Of a stretch of DNA of 64,000 bases, positions 1-10,899 are shown in pieces. How positions within the stretch are numbered: position 1 is the stretch's first letter; each line of letters starts with the position of its first letter. The DNA comes from Forficula auricularia (Eukaryota; Arthropoda; Insecta; Dermaptera; Forficulidae): NCBI GenBank assembly GCA_024734495.1, contig JALMQS010000621.1, positions 930,001 to 994,000 of the forward strand, given 5' to 3'. Both the position numbers and the translations under genes were made by a program. The notes under the pieces were generated by a model that was not told the DNA's origin, ran no database searches, and saw only the letters and a list, made by a program, of their open reading frames with translations.

Positions 1-119
1 TTTTTTTCCTTATTTGTAATAATCATATCAATTTTCTTCATTCAAATTACTTCAATTTGGCTTTTCCCCAAGCCATTTTGAGAAAACCGGAAAAAAAGAA
101 GAAATTTCAAAATACCAAA

Positions 120-540
120 AATCTAAAGTAAACATGTACTTCCAGTTCTTTGATTTTAGCCAAAATCTTGAGGTATTTCTTCTAGCCTCTAGATAACTTA
201 AAAGTTTCAAATTCCATAGCTCTGCGACTTACTGTGTACGAGATAAGAACGATTAAAATATTTATTTTGCGACATGACTAATTCACTCTCCCTACATTTA
301 TACCTACTCTTTGAAGAACTTAGATATTCGAAAAGTGTACTGATTATTAAAAAATACCGTAAATCTTCAAGTAAAGATCAACTTCTAGTTCTTCAATTTT
401 ATCTAAAATTTTGAGGTACTTCTTCTAGCCTCGAGATAGCTTAAGTTTCAAGTTCGTACAAATATCTGTGACTTACCGTAGTTGAGATATGAACGAGTAA
501 AATATTTAATTTGCGAGAGTCCTAATTTAAACCTTTTACA
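120..540. repeat. Diverged direct repeat, two copies about 242 bp apart
   Basis: Two similar blocks, about 120-300 and 360-540, share a run of features in the same order: 'gaggtatttcttctagcctc' against 'gaggtacttcttctagcctc', a following 'agata.ctta', and 'gag/tatgaacga.taaaatattt'. The similarity is broken by many substitutions, so the duplication is old. No coding potential is visible and I do not recognise the family. The rest of 1-1200 is AT-rich sequence in which I see nothing else. Confidence 0.5.
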
Positions 541-1267
541 TTTTTTTCCAATCGGATTAAGATTTATACAAGACTAATAACTTATAACACTTGATAGGTA
601 CACCAATAATAAAAATAAATCGTTAAAACTGTTTTTGAGAAAATCACAAAAAAATGTTGGTCTTGACGATGCAACTGGCAATACAAAGCGTTCTATTCGA
701 ATGCATATCTTACCACTCACAAGGGGAGGCTGATCTTAATAAAAATCAGTTTGTTAAGTCGATATTTCTTTCTTTTTATCTGAAAACTCCTTTATATTTT
801 GAACATATATGAAAAATTAAGTATTTATTTTTCAGCTCTTAGCCATAATTTGATTAAAGCACAAGCCTTCAAAACCTGAGTGCATAAACACCTACGTCTA
901 CACCCTCTCACTTAATCAACTTTCCCTTCTCTTCGGTAATGCATGTGTCTTTCGAGATCCATAGGGGCTGCATCTTTACTGGTGCACCCCTTCTTGCATT
1001 AAAAAAAAAGCCAGCCATGTACTCAAAATTTTTCGGCAGAAAGCACCAAAGTATTAAAAAAAAATAACGAAAAAATAATTCTATAAAATTATGTGCTATT
1101 TAGTGATTTAAAAATATATAAATAAAAGCTAATTTAAATAAAATTTTTAAGAAATGGTTTTTTATATTTTGTTTAATTTAGTGTCAATCAGAGAATTTCA
1201 GAGAGGCGGACCTGGCCGGGCCCTAAATAGTTTTTTAAGTATAGCTCCCCTGGGTCCCTGCCATTGA

Positions 1268-1612
1268 ATATATAAAAAGTATGAGCGTGAGTTCTAGTCC
1301 GAGTGAAAGGGTAAGAACTTCTATCTCGCTCTCTTTCTCTCTTATTAGATATCTGCTGAAGCGTGAGTGTGTGTGAGCGTGAATTAAATATATTTCTGAT
1401 ATTATATTATTTTATTCGCTAATAGGTGCAATGGGCTCTGACGTCACAGTTGTTCAGACCTGTCTGGACAAGTTACTCGAGGCGCCCGGCGCTGGCCCCG
1501 CCAACCTACAGCCAGTAGTGTCCTAGCGTCCATCACAATTACTTGGTCTAATTATCTTAATAAATTTTTGCATCGGAACGACGATTTATCAAATTTATAA
1601 TGCCAAATACAG
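1268..1612 (+). promoter_or_regulatory. Candidate promoter and non-coding/short-ORF exon
   Basis: A TATATAAAA box begins near 1269 and is followed by a CT/GAG-rich stretch. A perfect CRE-type octamer TGACGTCA lies at 1439-1446. An ORF of 31 codons runs from an ATG at 1431 to TAG at 1524-1526 (protein starts MGSDVTVVQTCLDKLLEAPG) in a GC-rich patch unlike its surroundings. A consensus splice donor, CAG|GTGAGT, follows at 1612/1613, and an acceptor-like 'cgctaatag' precedes 1425. Together these resemble the 5' exon of a transcript. The partner exon is unknown; it could belong to a gene of its own or be a distal 5'UTR exon of the frequenin gene 16 kb downstream. No homology was recognised. Confidence 0.3.
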
Positions 1613-2525
1613 GTGAGTTACAATATATCTATTATATTATAAGTAGAGAAATATTTATAATGATATTTTCAATTTGTATTTTCAAAATATTCCAATGTTT
1701 GTGCATTTTCATGGAAAATCAATATCAAAATAAAAAATGAAAATAAATATTCATTATTTATTTGAGTTAATCGTGATTTTATTTTTCGGCGATCAGCTGA
1801 TCTTTGAGCATAGAAGCCAGGGAAGTCGTATCATAGTGTGATCGTCGTGGCATCTCTTCCATGTAAGTTTCAATCTATTATCTATATTTTATATCATTAA
1901 AAATGTTTCGAATGAAACTGATCCATTTTTAGTAAGGTATATTCAGATTGAAATACACAACGTTTCGACACCTAATTTTAATCGTTTTCATGTGTTGAAT
2001 TCATGCAAGTCTCTATTTGCATTCGAATGTTCTCTGTCATTTGAAAACGAATTCATATTCATGTTCATTGTGTCTTTTGATGAGATCTCATTATAAATGT
2101 CGTCATTCAGCCGTAGCTTTTTTTACTGATAAACTAAATTTTTCAATCTTCGAATTTGTCTTATACTAATAATAATAATTAGATTTTTTAACTTTTCTTG
2201 TATTAAATTCAAGATATATTGACTTCTATTTTGAAATTTTTCATTATATATTTGCTTTATTAATATTAAATTATTTTTTGCTTCTCTATGTGTATAATAA
2301 TATGTATAGTGATTTTGCATGTTTGAATATTTTATTTAATATATCTTAGTTTTTTATTATCTTTGAATAGAAGATAATAAATTTGAACGTTTGGGCGATT
2401 CTTATTAGAGCGCCCGATCGGTTACTTCACCTGTTATGCACAATGCACTCCTTTACCTTCCCTTGCCAGAGTCAAATTAATTTTTTAATCGACCCAATTT
2501 TGATTCTTAGAATTTCTTTATTTTA

Positions 2526-3128
2526 TCTATATATATATAAAATTAAGGTTTTGTCTGTACATTGGTCCAAATCACGCCAAATTTTGGTTGCACACGTTTC
2601 AAGCAAAGTTATGAACGAAAGCACTCTCAAAAATTCCTGCCTGTCTGTCTGTCTGTATGTATGTTACCGTCGTTTCCGAAAAGTTGCCTACGATTCACGT
2701 AAAAACGGCTGAAGGGATTATTATGAAATTTCAAATTTATATCAGATGTCTTCTAACTTACGTTTTTAGCTATATACCGTTTTGATATTTTGACCACAAA
2801 AGGGGTTTGGGGGGGGGGGGCACGAATGAAAATTATCAAATAACTCCTAAACTATTAACTCTACGGCAATTTTTATAATGAGCAAAGTTGTAGGGGTTGG
2901 GATTTCTGATAACTTTTGTTTAAAAAAATTCCACCAAAAAACCACCCATAAAAGGGGGAGGGGAGGGTCAAAATATAAAAATTTTTGCTCTTTGGCCAAA
3001 CTCAACCAAATTTTGTATACATAATCTGTGGGTCACTAGAAGGCTAGAAATGCAAAAACTAACCACCCAAAATGAGGGACGGGTCAAAAAATGAAAATTC
3101 TTACCCTTATAGCCAACTTAACCAAATG
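2526..3128 (+). mobile_element. Helitron family B, 3'-truncated copy
   Basis: It starts with TC directly after an A (TCTATATATATATAAAATTA), followed by 'ggttttgtctgtacattg', which matches the 5' end of the full copy on the opposite strand at 6804-7664. Both share the 'accaaattttggttgcacac' type block, the 'cggctgaagggattatta' segment and a poly-G tract (2810-2820, poly-C in the other copy). The copy loses its 3' end near 3128, where a hammerhead-like motif region begins. The 109-codon ORF across its left edge (2383-2712) is fortuitous. Confidence 0.6.
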
Positions 3129-3195
3129 TTCTAGATGAAGGAGGAGGTATCAGCCAAAGACGGAATCACTGGCTTCAATAAAACACCTTTAATAA

Positions 3196-3231
3196 GACGT
3201 TTCGGCCTGAAATTTATTTGGCCATCTTCAG
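3196..3231 (-). ncRNA. Hammerhead-like motif A
   Basis: On the minus strand the segment reads CTGAAGA, an extra T, a 4-bp GGCC/GGCC stem with a 12-nt loop, GAAAC and GTC. ACGT at the GAAAC/GTC junction is self-complementary and could act as a shared stem III in a dimer. Stem I candidates are TTATTA downstream and TAATTGA upstream (partial pairing). All hammerhead core residues are present except for the one-nucleotide insertion after A9. No second copy is visible within 100 bp. Confidence 0.5.
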
Positions 3232-3244
3232 TCAATTAGGAGTT

Positions 3245-6200
3245 ATACACAAAATGCGGTACACATATGTGATCGAACCAAGCCTTGTCAAAAATAAAAA
3301 AAAATTTTGCTTCATGTGAATTTATAACGTGCCTGGACCCAAAAGTTTCATTCTGAATTATTTTATTTTTTAAATAAAATAAGGGACTCATTTCTCAAAA
3401 TATCTATAATGTATTTTTCATTCGAAATTCAGTATCGAAAACTCATTTAATTCGAAATAATTTCTTAAATTTTGGGAACCATTTTCTCGAAATTTCTCTA
3501 GTATATTTTCATTTGAATTCAGCAAATTATGCTTTTTTTCAATTCAAAAAATTTAATGGATTTAATTTAATTAATTTACCATTTCAAGTTTTTTTTAAGC
3601 TCATTTGGAGAGCTAAGTGCCTTGATTATGATCAGGAAAATTAACGTTTCTAAGTTTATAATATTATAATATTTTTGAGTTTTTTAATTAAATATACCAA
3701 TAGTAGATTAAAATTTCAACATAATTTTGCATAAATGATAATTGAATTTTTTTTAAAGTATCGCAAATTCTATTAAATGTTTTCTGAATGTTATTTATAA
3801 AAAAAAATGTCCCCATAGTTGTTGGCGTTTTGTAATATTAAACACTTTTATAGTTTTCTTATGCCCACCTGTTTGTCACATTCTTTTTAGCTTCTACAAT
3901 TTGCCTCCTAATGCGATGATATTTCCTAGGAGTATTTTAATATTCAATATGCCAAATGTGTGGATAAACTGTTAAAAAAATATTGAGAAATCTGCTCTAA
4001 CAAAATAACCCAGAGAGGAAAAAAAATAACGCACTCTATAGTGTGAGGTTCTTTAAAATTACTGAATATCTAATGATTATTAAGGATAAAAAGTTATACT
4101 CCTGGATTTTTATTTTGACAATTCATTCGTGACCTTTGAGCCTATAAAGTCTATGTCTCTTTGATTTATGAGATCGCAGCCGCGCGCCTCTTTTCGCCTG
4201 TGCATAAAATTGCGCAGTCAAGGGTGTCAGCAGGGACTGGGACAGGGGGTTGAAATCTACCCCTGGCTCTCTTTTTTTGAAATGTATCATGAGGAAAGAT
4301 ACCTATTGTTTTTAATTTAACTTTTTAGATAAATGTAATGTATTTATTTTTCTTCTTTTGTATTAATATATATAATTAGAAATTTATTTACTAAATTTTA
4401 ACTTATATGTATATGAGGCTTTACCGGACTCTCTGGGAAAATTCCTGCGGACTCCCATGCGCACACTATATAGTAGTATAATAAGTATCTTTGATAATAA
4501 TTGGATTATTTTCTTCTCTTTTCAAATTAAAAATTTATTTTGATTTATAGATTGTTTAATTTCAAATGTTCATCTCTCGATTTATCATATATGTACATGG
4601 CCACCAAGCGATGGTCGGTAACTTTTTGCTTCAATTAAAAGCTATATAATAATCCCCGACCCCCCGGACCCCCACCACTTCACCACGCCTCCTGCAACCC
4701 TCCATCTCACATCCACCCCTACCCCACCCCAATTACTCCCCACCTCCAAAACCACTTCCCTCGCCCCCCGTACCCCTCCACCGCTGCACCCCTTTTTTAT
4801 AATTTATCTAAGTCTCCGACCGAATATTACCTTCTTATCACAAAGGCATCAAGTGTCTATTATGACTTATAGATATTTCGTAATTTGTGTGAAGAACTTT
4901 TTTATTTTTAGGGTTGCTTTCAAATGTAAAATGAGATCTTATTGTTGTCGATAAAATATATGTCTATCCGTCTATCAGGAAAATTAAATAAAATATAAGC
5001 TTGAAGTCTTATGTATTTACATATTTCTAAAAAATAAAAAAATATTAATTGAATTTTTATTGTATGATTTGAGAAGGATTAATTTTTCTTTGTCATAAGA
5101 ATCCCACAAAGTAGAATTTTGTTATTTTTATTTATTTACTTTTTTTTTAATTTTTTAAAAGCAGAAGATAAAAGGGACAACTTTGATATAATTTTTATAC
5201 CCGTCGCCTTTCAGAAATAACATAAATTAAAATTATTAAAAATTAAACTATCAATTCATTTATTTTTATCTCATTAATGACGAATAAAAATAAATTCGAT
5301 ATCTGAAGTATTTTGGAAGATTTAAGCTAGGGAAGTCTTAATATGCGAGTGCGCTTCGCGCTTGGCCGCTTTATTATGGAAAAAATCTCGATTTCTGCTC
5401 TTTGAAGTCTACACATGTACAAATATATTCTGCATAGATGCTAAGTAATTGAATATTTCTCTAAGAACATACTTTCGATTTAACATAATTTGTAAAGAAT
5501 ACTCAAATAGATTAATTAGTCCTTCATAATTGCCATTATTATTTGATGATGTCAGATTATCAAATGGAAATTTAAATTATGATTAATAAATTATTATTAT
5601 ATACAATATCCATATTTATATTGTATACATCTATTAAATATTCATTCAATATAGATAAAGGGGCTGTAGAGTAAATTTATCCATTGTAATATTTAACTTT
5701 TAATAATCCTAAGGGTGATTAATGAAGTTAAAATAATTAAAAGTTTCCCTTTTCTTTGAAAAAATAAAAATAGCGACGAAAAACAGTAATTAAAAATATA
5801 ATTTTTTTTTTATTATGGCTGTGTAAACATAAAAAATCAACCCTGGTTTAGATACAATGTCTGTGTATTCGCCTGTCAGTGAGAGCATTGTAGTTTGTAA
5901 ACTTACTTTAGATACAAATTTGATATTTCTACATATATTTTATTTTCATCGAAAATCTTACTAATTTTATTTTGGTGTGATTATTTTAGGAAGGGTAAAA
6001 TCTTTAAAAATAAAAATTAATTATAATTAATATAGGTTGGTATCAATTTTTTTTTTAATTATATATTTGAAACCCCTCTAGATACGATTTACGAATATCG
6101 TGACAAATCTTTAATGATGTGATTCATGACGATGCTTTTGTAATTTTAAATTTGGATTCTTAGGTAGCTGAAAAAATCAAAATCAAAATTTGGTTGTCTA

Positions 6201-6260
6201 TATTGTGTTTTATAAATATATTATTTTAGCTTTGACTTATTAAATAAACATTCTTTATTT
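3245..6260. other. AT-rich stretch without a recognised gene
   Basis: Low-complexity AT-rich DNA. Two GC-richer islands stand out: about 4150-4270 (containing 'cagccgcgcgcctctt') and about 5340-5375, with a short palindrome around 'tgcgcttcgcgc'. No ORF, tRNA or recognised transposon end is seen, apart from the C-rich tract listed separately. Confidence 0.4.
4650..4795. repeat. C-rich low-complexity tract
   Basis: About 145 bp of CCCC/CACC-rich sequence, nearly free of G on this strand. It resembles the C-rich interior of Helitron B at 6860-7130, so it may be a detached fragment of that family. Proline-rich reading frames across such tracts are composition artefacts. Confidence 0.5.
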
Positions 6261-6264
6261 ATTT

Positions 6265-6480
6265 AAATAAAACCGTATTTGGTAGCCTTATTTTATTACA
6301 ATGAATTGGCTAAGGAGCCAGCTTGGTATAGAAAAAGGTAAAATAAAAAAGTTATCTCTTATTTAAACCTTTATTTTAGGCAGACGTATATCGTTTTTAA
6401 ACACGTTTCGTGCACTACAGCGCTGCTCTTACTCAGTGCACCTCCACTTATTTAAATTCTACAATTCACATAATATTTAG
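6265..6480 (-). repeat. Hammerhead-like element, family shared with 49.2 kb
   Basis: The block 'taaggagccagcttggtata' through the AAAATAAAAA and 'ttatttaaacctttatttta' segments matches 49210-49320 in the same order. On the minus strand, 6402-6436 reads CTGAGTA, a GC-rich hairpin built on AGCGCT, GCAC, GAAACGTG. This is a decayed hammerhead-like core: CTGAGTA instead of CTGANGA, and GTG where a GTH cleavage triplet is expected. It is probably inactive. Confidence 0.4.
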
Positions 6481-6803
6481 TTCAGAATTCGATTGATACA
6501 AAAACACATTAGCTGTCTGACAATTGCTTGATCATCTTATAAGCCCTGGTGACTGAGCTTTGCTCGGTAATTTTAAAAAGGTCGATTAGACAGAATTAAA
6601 TAAAATTGAAAGAAAATTTAATTTATTTTTTGGCAACGTTTTAACCCACTCTTGCCATCGCTCTGCATAAAGTTTTGAACCTAATAGCAATTAAAACTAA
6701 TATTAATATAAATGGAGGTTCCTTCGTTGACCCTATTAAGCTCTAAAGAAGGAGGGACAATCTGAATCGTCGGATTTTTTTATGAGGATGAATTTATTTA
6801 CAA

Positions 6804-7664
6804 CTAGCTGGAAGGCCCGCCTTCGGCGGCCCTCTTGCTAGCAGGTGGGCTACGTCCCTTGGACCCCCCCACTCCCCCACACGGCACCATGCACCCCCCT
6901 GATACACCTCATGAACTCCCCAACCCTGCACTATTACACCCGCACCCCACCCTCCCCGGACCCTCCACCCCAGAACAACACACCCCCGCCTAGACCCTGG
7001 ACCCCCACCCCGTACCATCACCGATACGCCCCTAGACCCCACACCACACCACACCCTTCACCCCCACATTACTCCGCCTCACCCCATCACCATTCGATCC
7101 CGGACCCTCATCCCACCTCCGCACCCAGTTAATGCTTTTCTAGCCTTCTAGAGGCCCACAGATAATGTATACAAAATTTGGTTGAGTTTGTTCCAAGGGC
7201 AAGAATTTACATTTTCACCCCCCCCCCCCCCTTTCCCTTTGGGTGTTTTTTGGGGGAATTTTTTTTAAACAAAACTTGTCAGAAATCACATCCCCTACAA
7301 CTTTGCTTATAAAAATTTGCCGTAGAGTTAATAGTTTAGGAGTTATTTGATAATTTCCAATCGTGCGCCCCCCCCCCAACGCCCTTTTTGGGGTCAAAAT
7401 ATCATAATGTTATATAGCAGAAAACGTAATTTAGAAGACATCTGATCCAAATATGAAATTTCAGAATAATCCCTTCAGCCGTTTTTACGTGAACTTTTCG
7501 CGGAAACCATGCAAATATACAGACATACAGACAGACAAGACGGGAATTTCGTTGAGGATGTTTTCGTTCATAACTTTGCTTGAAACGTGTGCAACCAAAA
7601 TTTGGCGTTATTTGGATCAATGTACAGACAAAACCTTAATTTTTTATATATATAATTAAATTGA
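6804..7664 (-). mobile_element. Helitron family B, complete non-autonomous copy (861 bp)
   Basis: Read on the minus strand it begins with TC (7664) after a T, continues into 'attaaggttttgtctgtaca', and ends in CTAG followed by T. The end is preceded by a GC hairpin (GGGCCGCC, GAA, GGCGGGCC; 6811-6830). This is the Helitron layout: 5' TC, 3' hairpin plus CTRR, no terminal inverted repeats and insertion next to T. The interior is C-rich on the plus strand (6860-7130) and has a poly-C run at 7217-7230. No helicase is encoded, so it would have to be mobilised in trans. The ORFs of 86 and 95 codons inside are compositional. Confidence 0.7.
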
Positions 7665-7696
7665 AAGTTTTTGTGGCGAGGGTATTTTTTTATATA

Positions 7697-7907
7697 TTGA
7701 AGGAGACAATAAAAGAGTGTGTCTTCTGCTAGAATTATACATTTTATTTATAACGAGACTATAGTTTCGAGGGCTTTGCCCTCTTCATCAGTGTATTACA
7801 ATTGATTCACAGGAATTAATGTGTGAACCTAGAAACTATAGTCTCGTTATAAAATAAAATTTATAATTCCAGCAGAAGACACACTCTTTTATTGTCTCCT
7901 TCAATTT
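7697..7907. mobile_element. Palindromic hammerhead-bearing element between two Helitrons
   Basis: Inverted arms run inward from 7697 and 7907 ('attgaaggagacaataaaag' and its complement). Each arm carries 'gtcttctgct' and the 'taacgagactatagttt' block. The left arm, on the minus strand, holds a complete hammerhead core. The right arm keeps only the GAAACTATAGTC half at about 7832-7843. The element fills the gap between Helitron B (ends 7664) and Helitron A (starts about 7909) almost exactly. It resembles the diverged pair at 28411-28566. Confidence 0.6.
7757..7791 (-). ncRNA. Hammerhead ribozyme motif, best core in the window
   Basis: The minus strand reads CTGATGA (7791-7785), one extra A, a perfect 6-bp stem II GAGGGC/GCCCTC closed by AAA, GAAA, then ACTATAGT and C. 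The cleavage triplet would be GTC. Stem III can form as a 2-bp hairpin with a TATA loop, or as an 8-bp duplex between two molecules because ACTATAGT is self-complementary. Stem I (TCGTTATA with TAATACA) pairs only with bulges. Minimal hammerheads with tiny stem III occur in Penelope-like elements and animal satellites and can cleave as dimers. Function here is inferred. Confidence 0.6.
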
Positions 7908-7908
7908 A

Positions 7909-9593
7909 TCTTAATATATATAAATCTCGTGTCACAATGTATGTTCTCAATGGACTCCTAAACCACTGAACCGATTATAATAAAATTCGCACACCATGTG
8001 CAGTTCGATCCAACTTGAGAAATAGGATAGTTTAAATCTCAAATTATAGTCGCAATTTTAATTTATTGCTAATTATTTGTCTGTTATTATTTGACAGTCA
8101 TTTGACTCCAAATGATTCTAACAGATGTCGATACCTTTCGACTGGGTTGAGTAAGTAATCAATAGATGGCGCTGCTATGGTAAATCTACGAACGTGTCAT
8201 ATAAGCTACATTTTAACAGCATAATTACCACGTGTTGTTGACGCTATAAAATTAATTAAATTTATTTTGTAGTGAACGAAATACCGTATAATTCAATTAT
8301 TTCCACTTTTTAAATTTTTGGTGTTAGCATAGCCGGCCACGTGTTACTTAGACTGAAGTGTAAATTGCATTCATATTATAATGAAGATAATACAGTTAAA
8401 TTAAACCTGTTTTTTACTTATTTGTGCTTCATTGATCAAAACTTTATAATTTAATAATTATTTGAATCATGAATGGCTCAGTCAACGGGCGATTTTGGCA
8501 GCCAAAAACGTTGATGTTGACGAAATTAACTTCCAGATACAACAGTTGTTACCAGGCGATCTGATGTCTTTTAAATCAATCGATACTGTTGTTGATGAAA
8601 ATGAAAGTATAAATTTTCCGATTGAATTTTTTAAATTCATTAGATATCCCTGGAATGCCACCACATAATCTTCGATTAAAGATTGGTTCCCCTATTATTC
8701 TCCTCCGTAATTTGAATCCACCTCAATTATGTAACGGTACGCGTTTGGTCATCAAAAAGATCACCGGAAACATTCTTGAAGCAACCATTTTGGCTGGGAA
8801 GTTTAAAGGAAAAATGGTCCTGCTGCCACGTATTCCGATGATACCATCAGATTCTACCATACCCTTCAAAAGGCTACAGTTTCCAATTCGTTTAGCTTTC
8901 GCCATGTCTATAAATAAATCTCAAGGTCAAACAATGTCCATTTGTGGTTTAGATTTGGAAAATACATGTTTTTCTCATGGGCAACTATATGTTGCGTGTT
9001 CACGTGTTGGGAAACCGTCGAATCTATTTGTGTTAGCTAAAGACAGGTTAACCAAAAACATTGTGCACCGATTGGTGTTAAATTAAATTGAAATTGAAAG
9101 TATTTATAATTCAAAAAATAGATATCAATGTTTAAAAGTTTAAGACTGTCTGCCTTGCCTACCTCATTTATGAGTTTAAGCGTCACATGTTATTTACTGT
9201 ATTATACTGTAATATACTTATTTGTTATAAAATTAAATGGAAATAATAAATCTGATAAATTTTTATTTTGTATTGATTTCTGCTTAATATCAAGTGTAAG
9301 AACATTTTAATTAATTGTGTTCAACGTACTTCCCCTTCAAATCTCAATCCAGTGAATTTGTATACCAACATCAACATTTTCGTCTTTGTTCGTAAATAAT
9401 TTCATTGTACTAAAGGGTTATAGTAGTAGAAAGTCAAATAAGGAGATCACCATATTTTTTACAAATACTATCTGTGTGAAAAAGCATAGTGGACTCCGTG
9501 ACTGATGTTCTCTTATCGTTCCTCTTAGATTGTTTACTATAATGTAATATAACAAAAACTTTAGCCACAGCAACGCGTGGCCGGGTCAGCTAT
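7909..9593 (+). mobile_element. Helitron family A carrying a helicase remnant
   Basis: It starts TC (7909) with 'tatataaatctcgtgtcaca', the recognisable 5' end of an insect Helitron family, and ends with 'caacgcgtggccgggtcagc' TA, a typical Helitron 3' end in which CCAC/GTGG can form a small hairpin. The terminal CTRR is altered (CTAT), and a TA-rich run and poly-A follow. About 1.7 kb lies between the ends. A full autonomous Helitron would be several kb, so most of the Rep/helicase gene is deleted. Confidence 0.65.
8465..9086 (+). pseudogene. Helitron Pif1-type helicase, C-terminal fragment, frameshifted
   Basis: Translation gives a first block ('NVDVDEINFQIQQLLPG') and, after a +1 shift inside the T-run at about 8626-8631, a second block with 'SLDIPGMPPHNLRLKIGSPI', 'INKSQGQT' and 'SHGQLYVACSRV'. 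These are conserved segments of the C-terminal Pif1/RecD-like helicase domain of Helitron transposases; the last two cover late helicase motifs. The frame ends with TAA at 9084-9086. The N-terminal Rep nuclease and the Walker A region are missing, and no ATG is positioned to make a working protein. It is a decayed tail of a much larger protein. Confidence 0.85.
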
Positions 9594-9659
9594 ATATATA
9601 TAAAAAAAAAAAAAAAAACAATTTACATAAAAGGTAATCAATTTTGGACACCTCATACT

Positions 9660-9747
9660 TTCATTCCGAGACGCCGCCCGCCAGGGCAGCCCGCTCGGAG
9701 GGCCTAGCTGGGGACAGGCGTGCCGGAGGCACGCCGGGTACAGCTAG
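9660..9747 (+). mobile_element. Helitron 3' end, family C
   Basis: A GC-rich block containing 'gccgcccgccagggcagccc' is followed by a hairpin GGCGTGCC-GGA-GGCACGCC (about 9717-9735) and 'gggtacagctag', ending CTAG before a T. This is the standard Helitron 3' terminus. A related block with a longer hairpin lies at 47335-47407. The matching 5' end was not identified. Confidence 0.55.
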
Positions 9748-9839
9748 TCATATTATATATAGATTGACTTCGTTATTCTACACTTAAACCTATATCTTCG
9801 AAAAATAACTCAAAAATTATTTTATAATTGTTTTCATAG

Positions 9840-10145
9840 TATTTTTTAGTATTTTAAATCTCTATGGATAAAGTCTAGCCATCGCCGTTGGCCTTTTATT
9901 TTAAATTTAGTCCGTGTCGATGAATGAATGAGTGGATCTAGTTTTTAGGCCAACGATTTTTTCCACACCGTTCAACTTATTGAAATTAAATTTAAAGCTT
10001 TTAATTAATTTCACATAATAAAGCTCTCAGTTTGAAAATACATCCCAAATAAAAGCCTATTGTTCTAGCCACTAAGTCAGTATTAGTATTTATTAATTGA
10101 GCATTTTTCTTCTATTTTTATTTATTTTTGTTTTTCTTTTCTAGA
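9840..10145. repeat. Interspersed repeat also present near 13.35 and 14.5 kb
   Basis: 'cgattttttccacaccgtt' (about 9954) recurs at about 13352-13372, followed in both places by a similar A/T-rich 'attgaaatt' stretch. 'ggataaagtctagccatcgc' (9864) resembles 'ggataaagtttagcaacgac' at 14517. The family looks like pieces of one retroposon or DNA element in different truncations. The 'gtctagcc..taagtcag' text at 10065-10082 is repeated at 10240-10256, a local duplication that flanks the exon-like segment. Confidence 0.4.
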
Positions 10146-10206
10146 ATATTCTGTAATAAAATGACATTCTGCGAGTTACTGGCATCAGTACCTACACCTC
10201 CTTAAT
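10145..10206 (+). other. Exon-like segment with consensus acceptor and donor
   Basis: A polypyrimidine tract ending 'tttttcttttctag' is followed by 62 nt and then a donor, ATG|GTAAGT. The longest ATG frame is 13 codons plus a stop (MTFCELLASVPTPP), so if spliced it would be a UTR or non-coding exon. The flanking signals are strong for such AT-rich DNA, but short matches like this arise by chance. The surrounding repeat text (10065 and 10240) hints it could be part of a duplicated element. Confidence 0.25.
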
Positions 10207-10899
10207 GGTAAGTTTATTTAAATCAAATTAAAATTTGTTCTAGCCAGTAAGTCAGAGTTACAGGTATTTATTAATTGAGCGCTATTTTTTTGAATATCAC
10301 TCTATCCCTATACAATTAGTAAAATTTAAGTCACAGCTATGTATGATTACTTTTATTCTTTTAATATTTAATTTCACATTGATGCATATTAAAAACACGA
10401 AATTATTTTAATGAATTATTTTTTCTGTCAATCTATGTGTCAGTTTCCGGCGGTCACGCATGTTTTGTTGATTTGTGTCGATGAACTCAAGTTCTTTACG
10501 AAAGAGCCTAAATTTTACGCAGCCTTGAAGAACAGATGACGAATTGATTGCATATATTCAGGTGTATGCCGCGTACAAGGCTAGAATTTGTATTTAAAAA
10601 ACATTGGTTAGGAATACACTATACAAATTGAAGTATAGGTATGATATATCGATACGTCTATGTATAAGCATTTCAGAGGCCAATCCAATTAAGTCTATAA
10701 ACCAAACAATTTATGTTTTTTAAATCCCAAATTCATTAGAAAACAATGCCAGAAGAAATAAAAAATGAAGGCTCTACTGATGGAAACCAGAGCCGTGAGT
10801 TTTATACAAAATAATAAACTTAATTTGTTTGTTAAAAATTTACGAAAATTTATAAATTTTCCAAAAGTGGGCTTGAAAACGGATGAGCAACCTGAACTA

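Noticed and set aside
6794..7132. Two opposed ORFs (86 and 95 codons), proline- or glycine-rich
   Set aside because: They arise from the C-rich interior of Helitron B. Composition is extreme, there is no recognisable domain, and both strands are open for the same reason.
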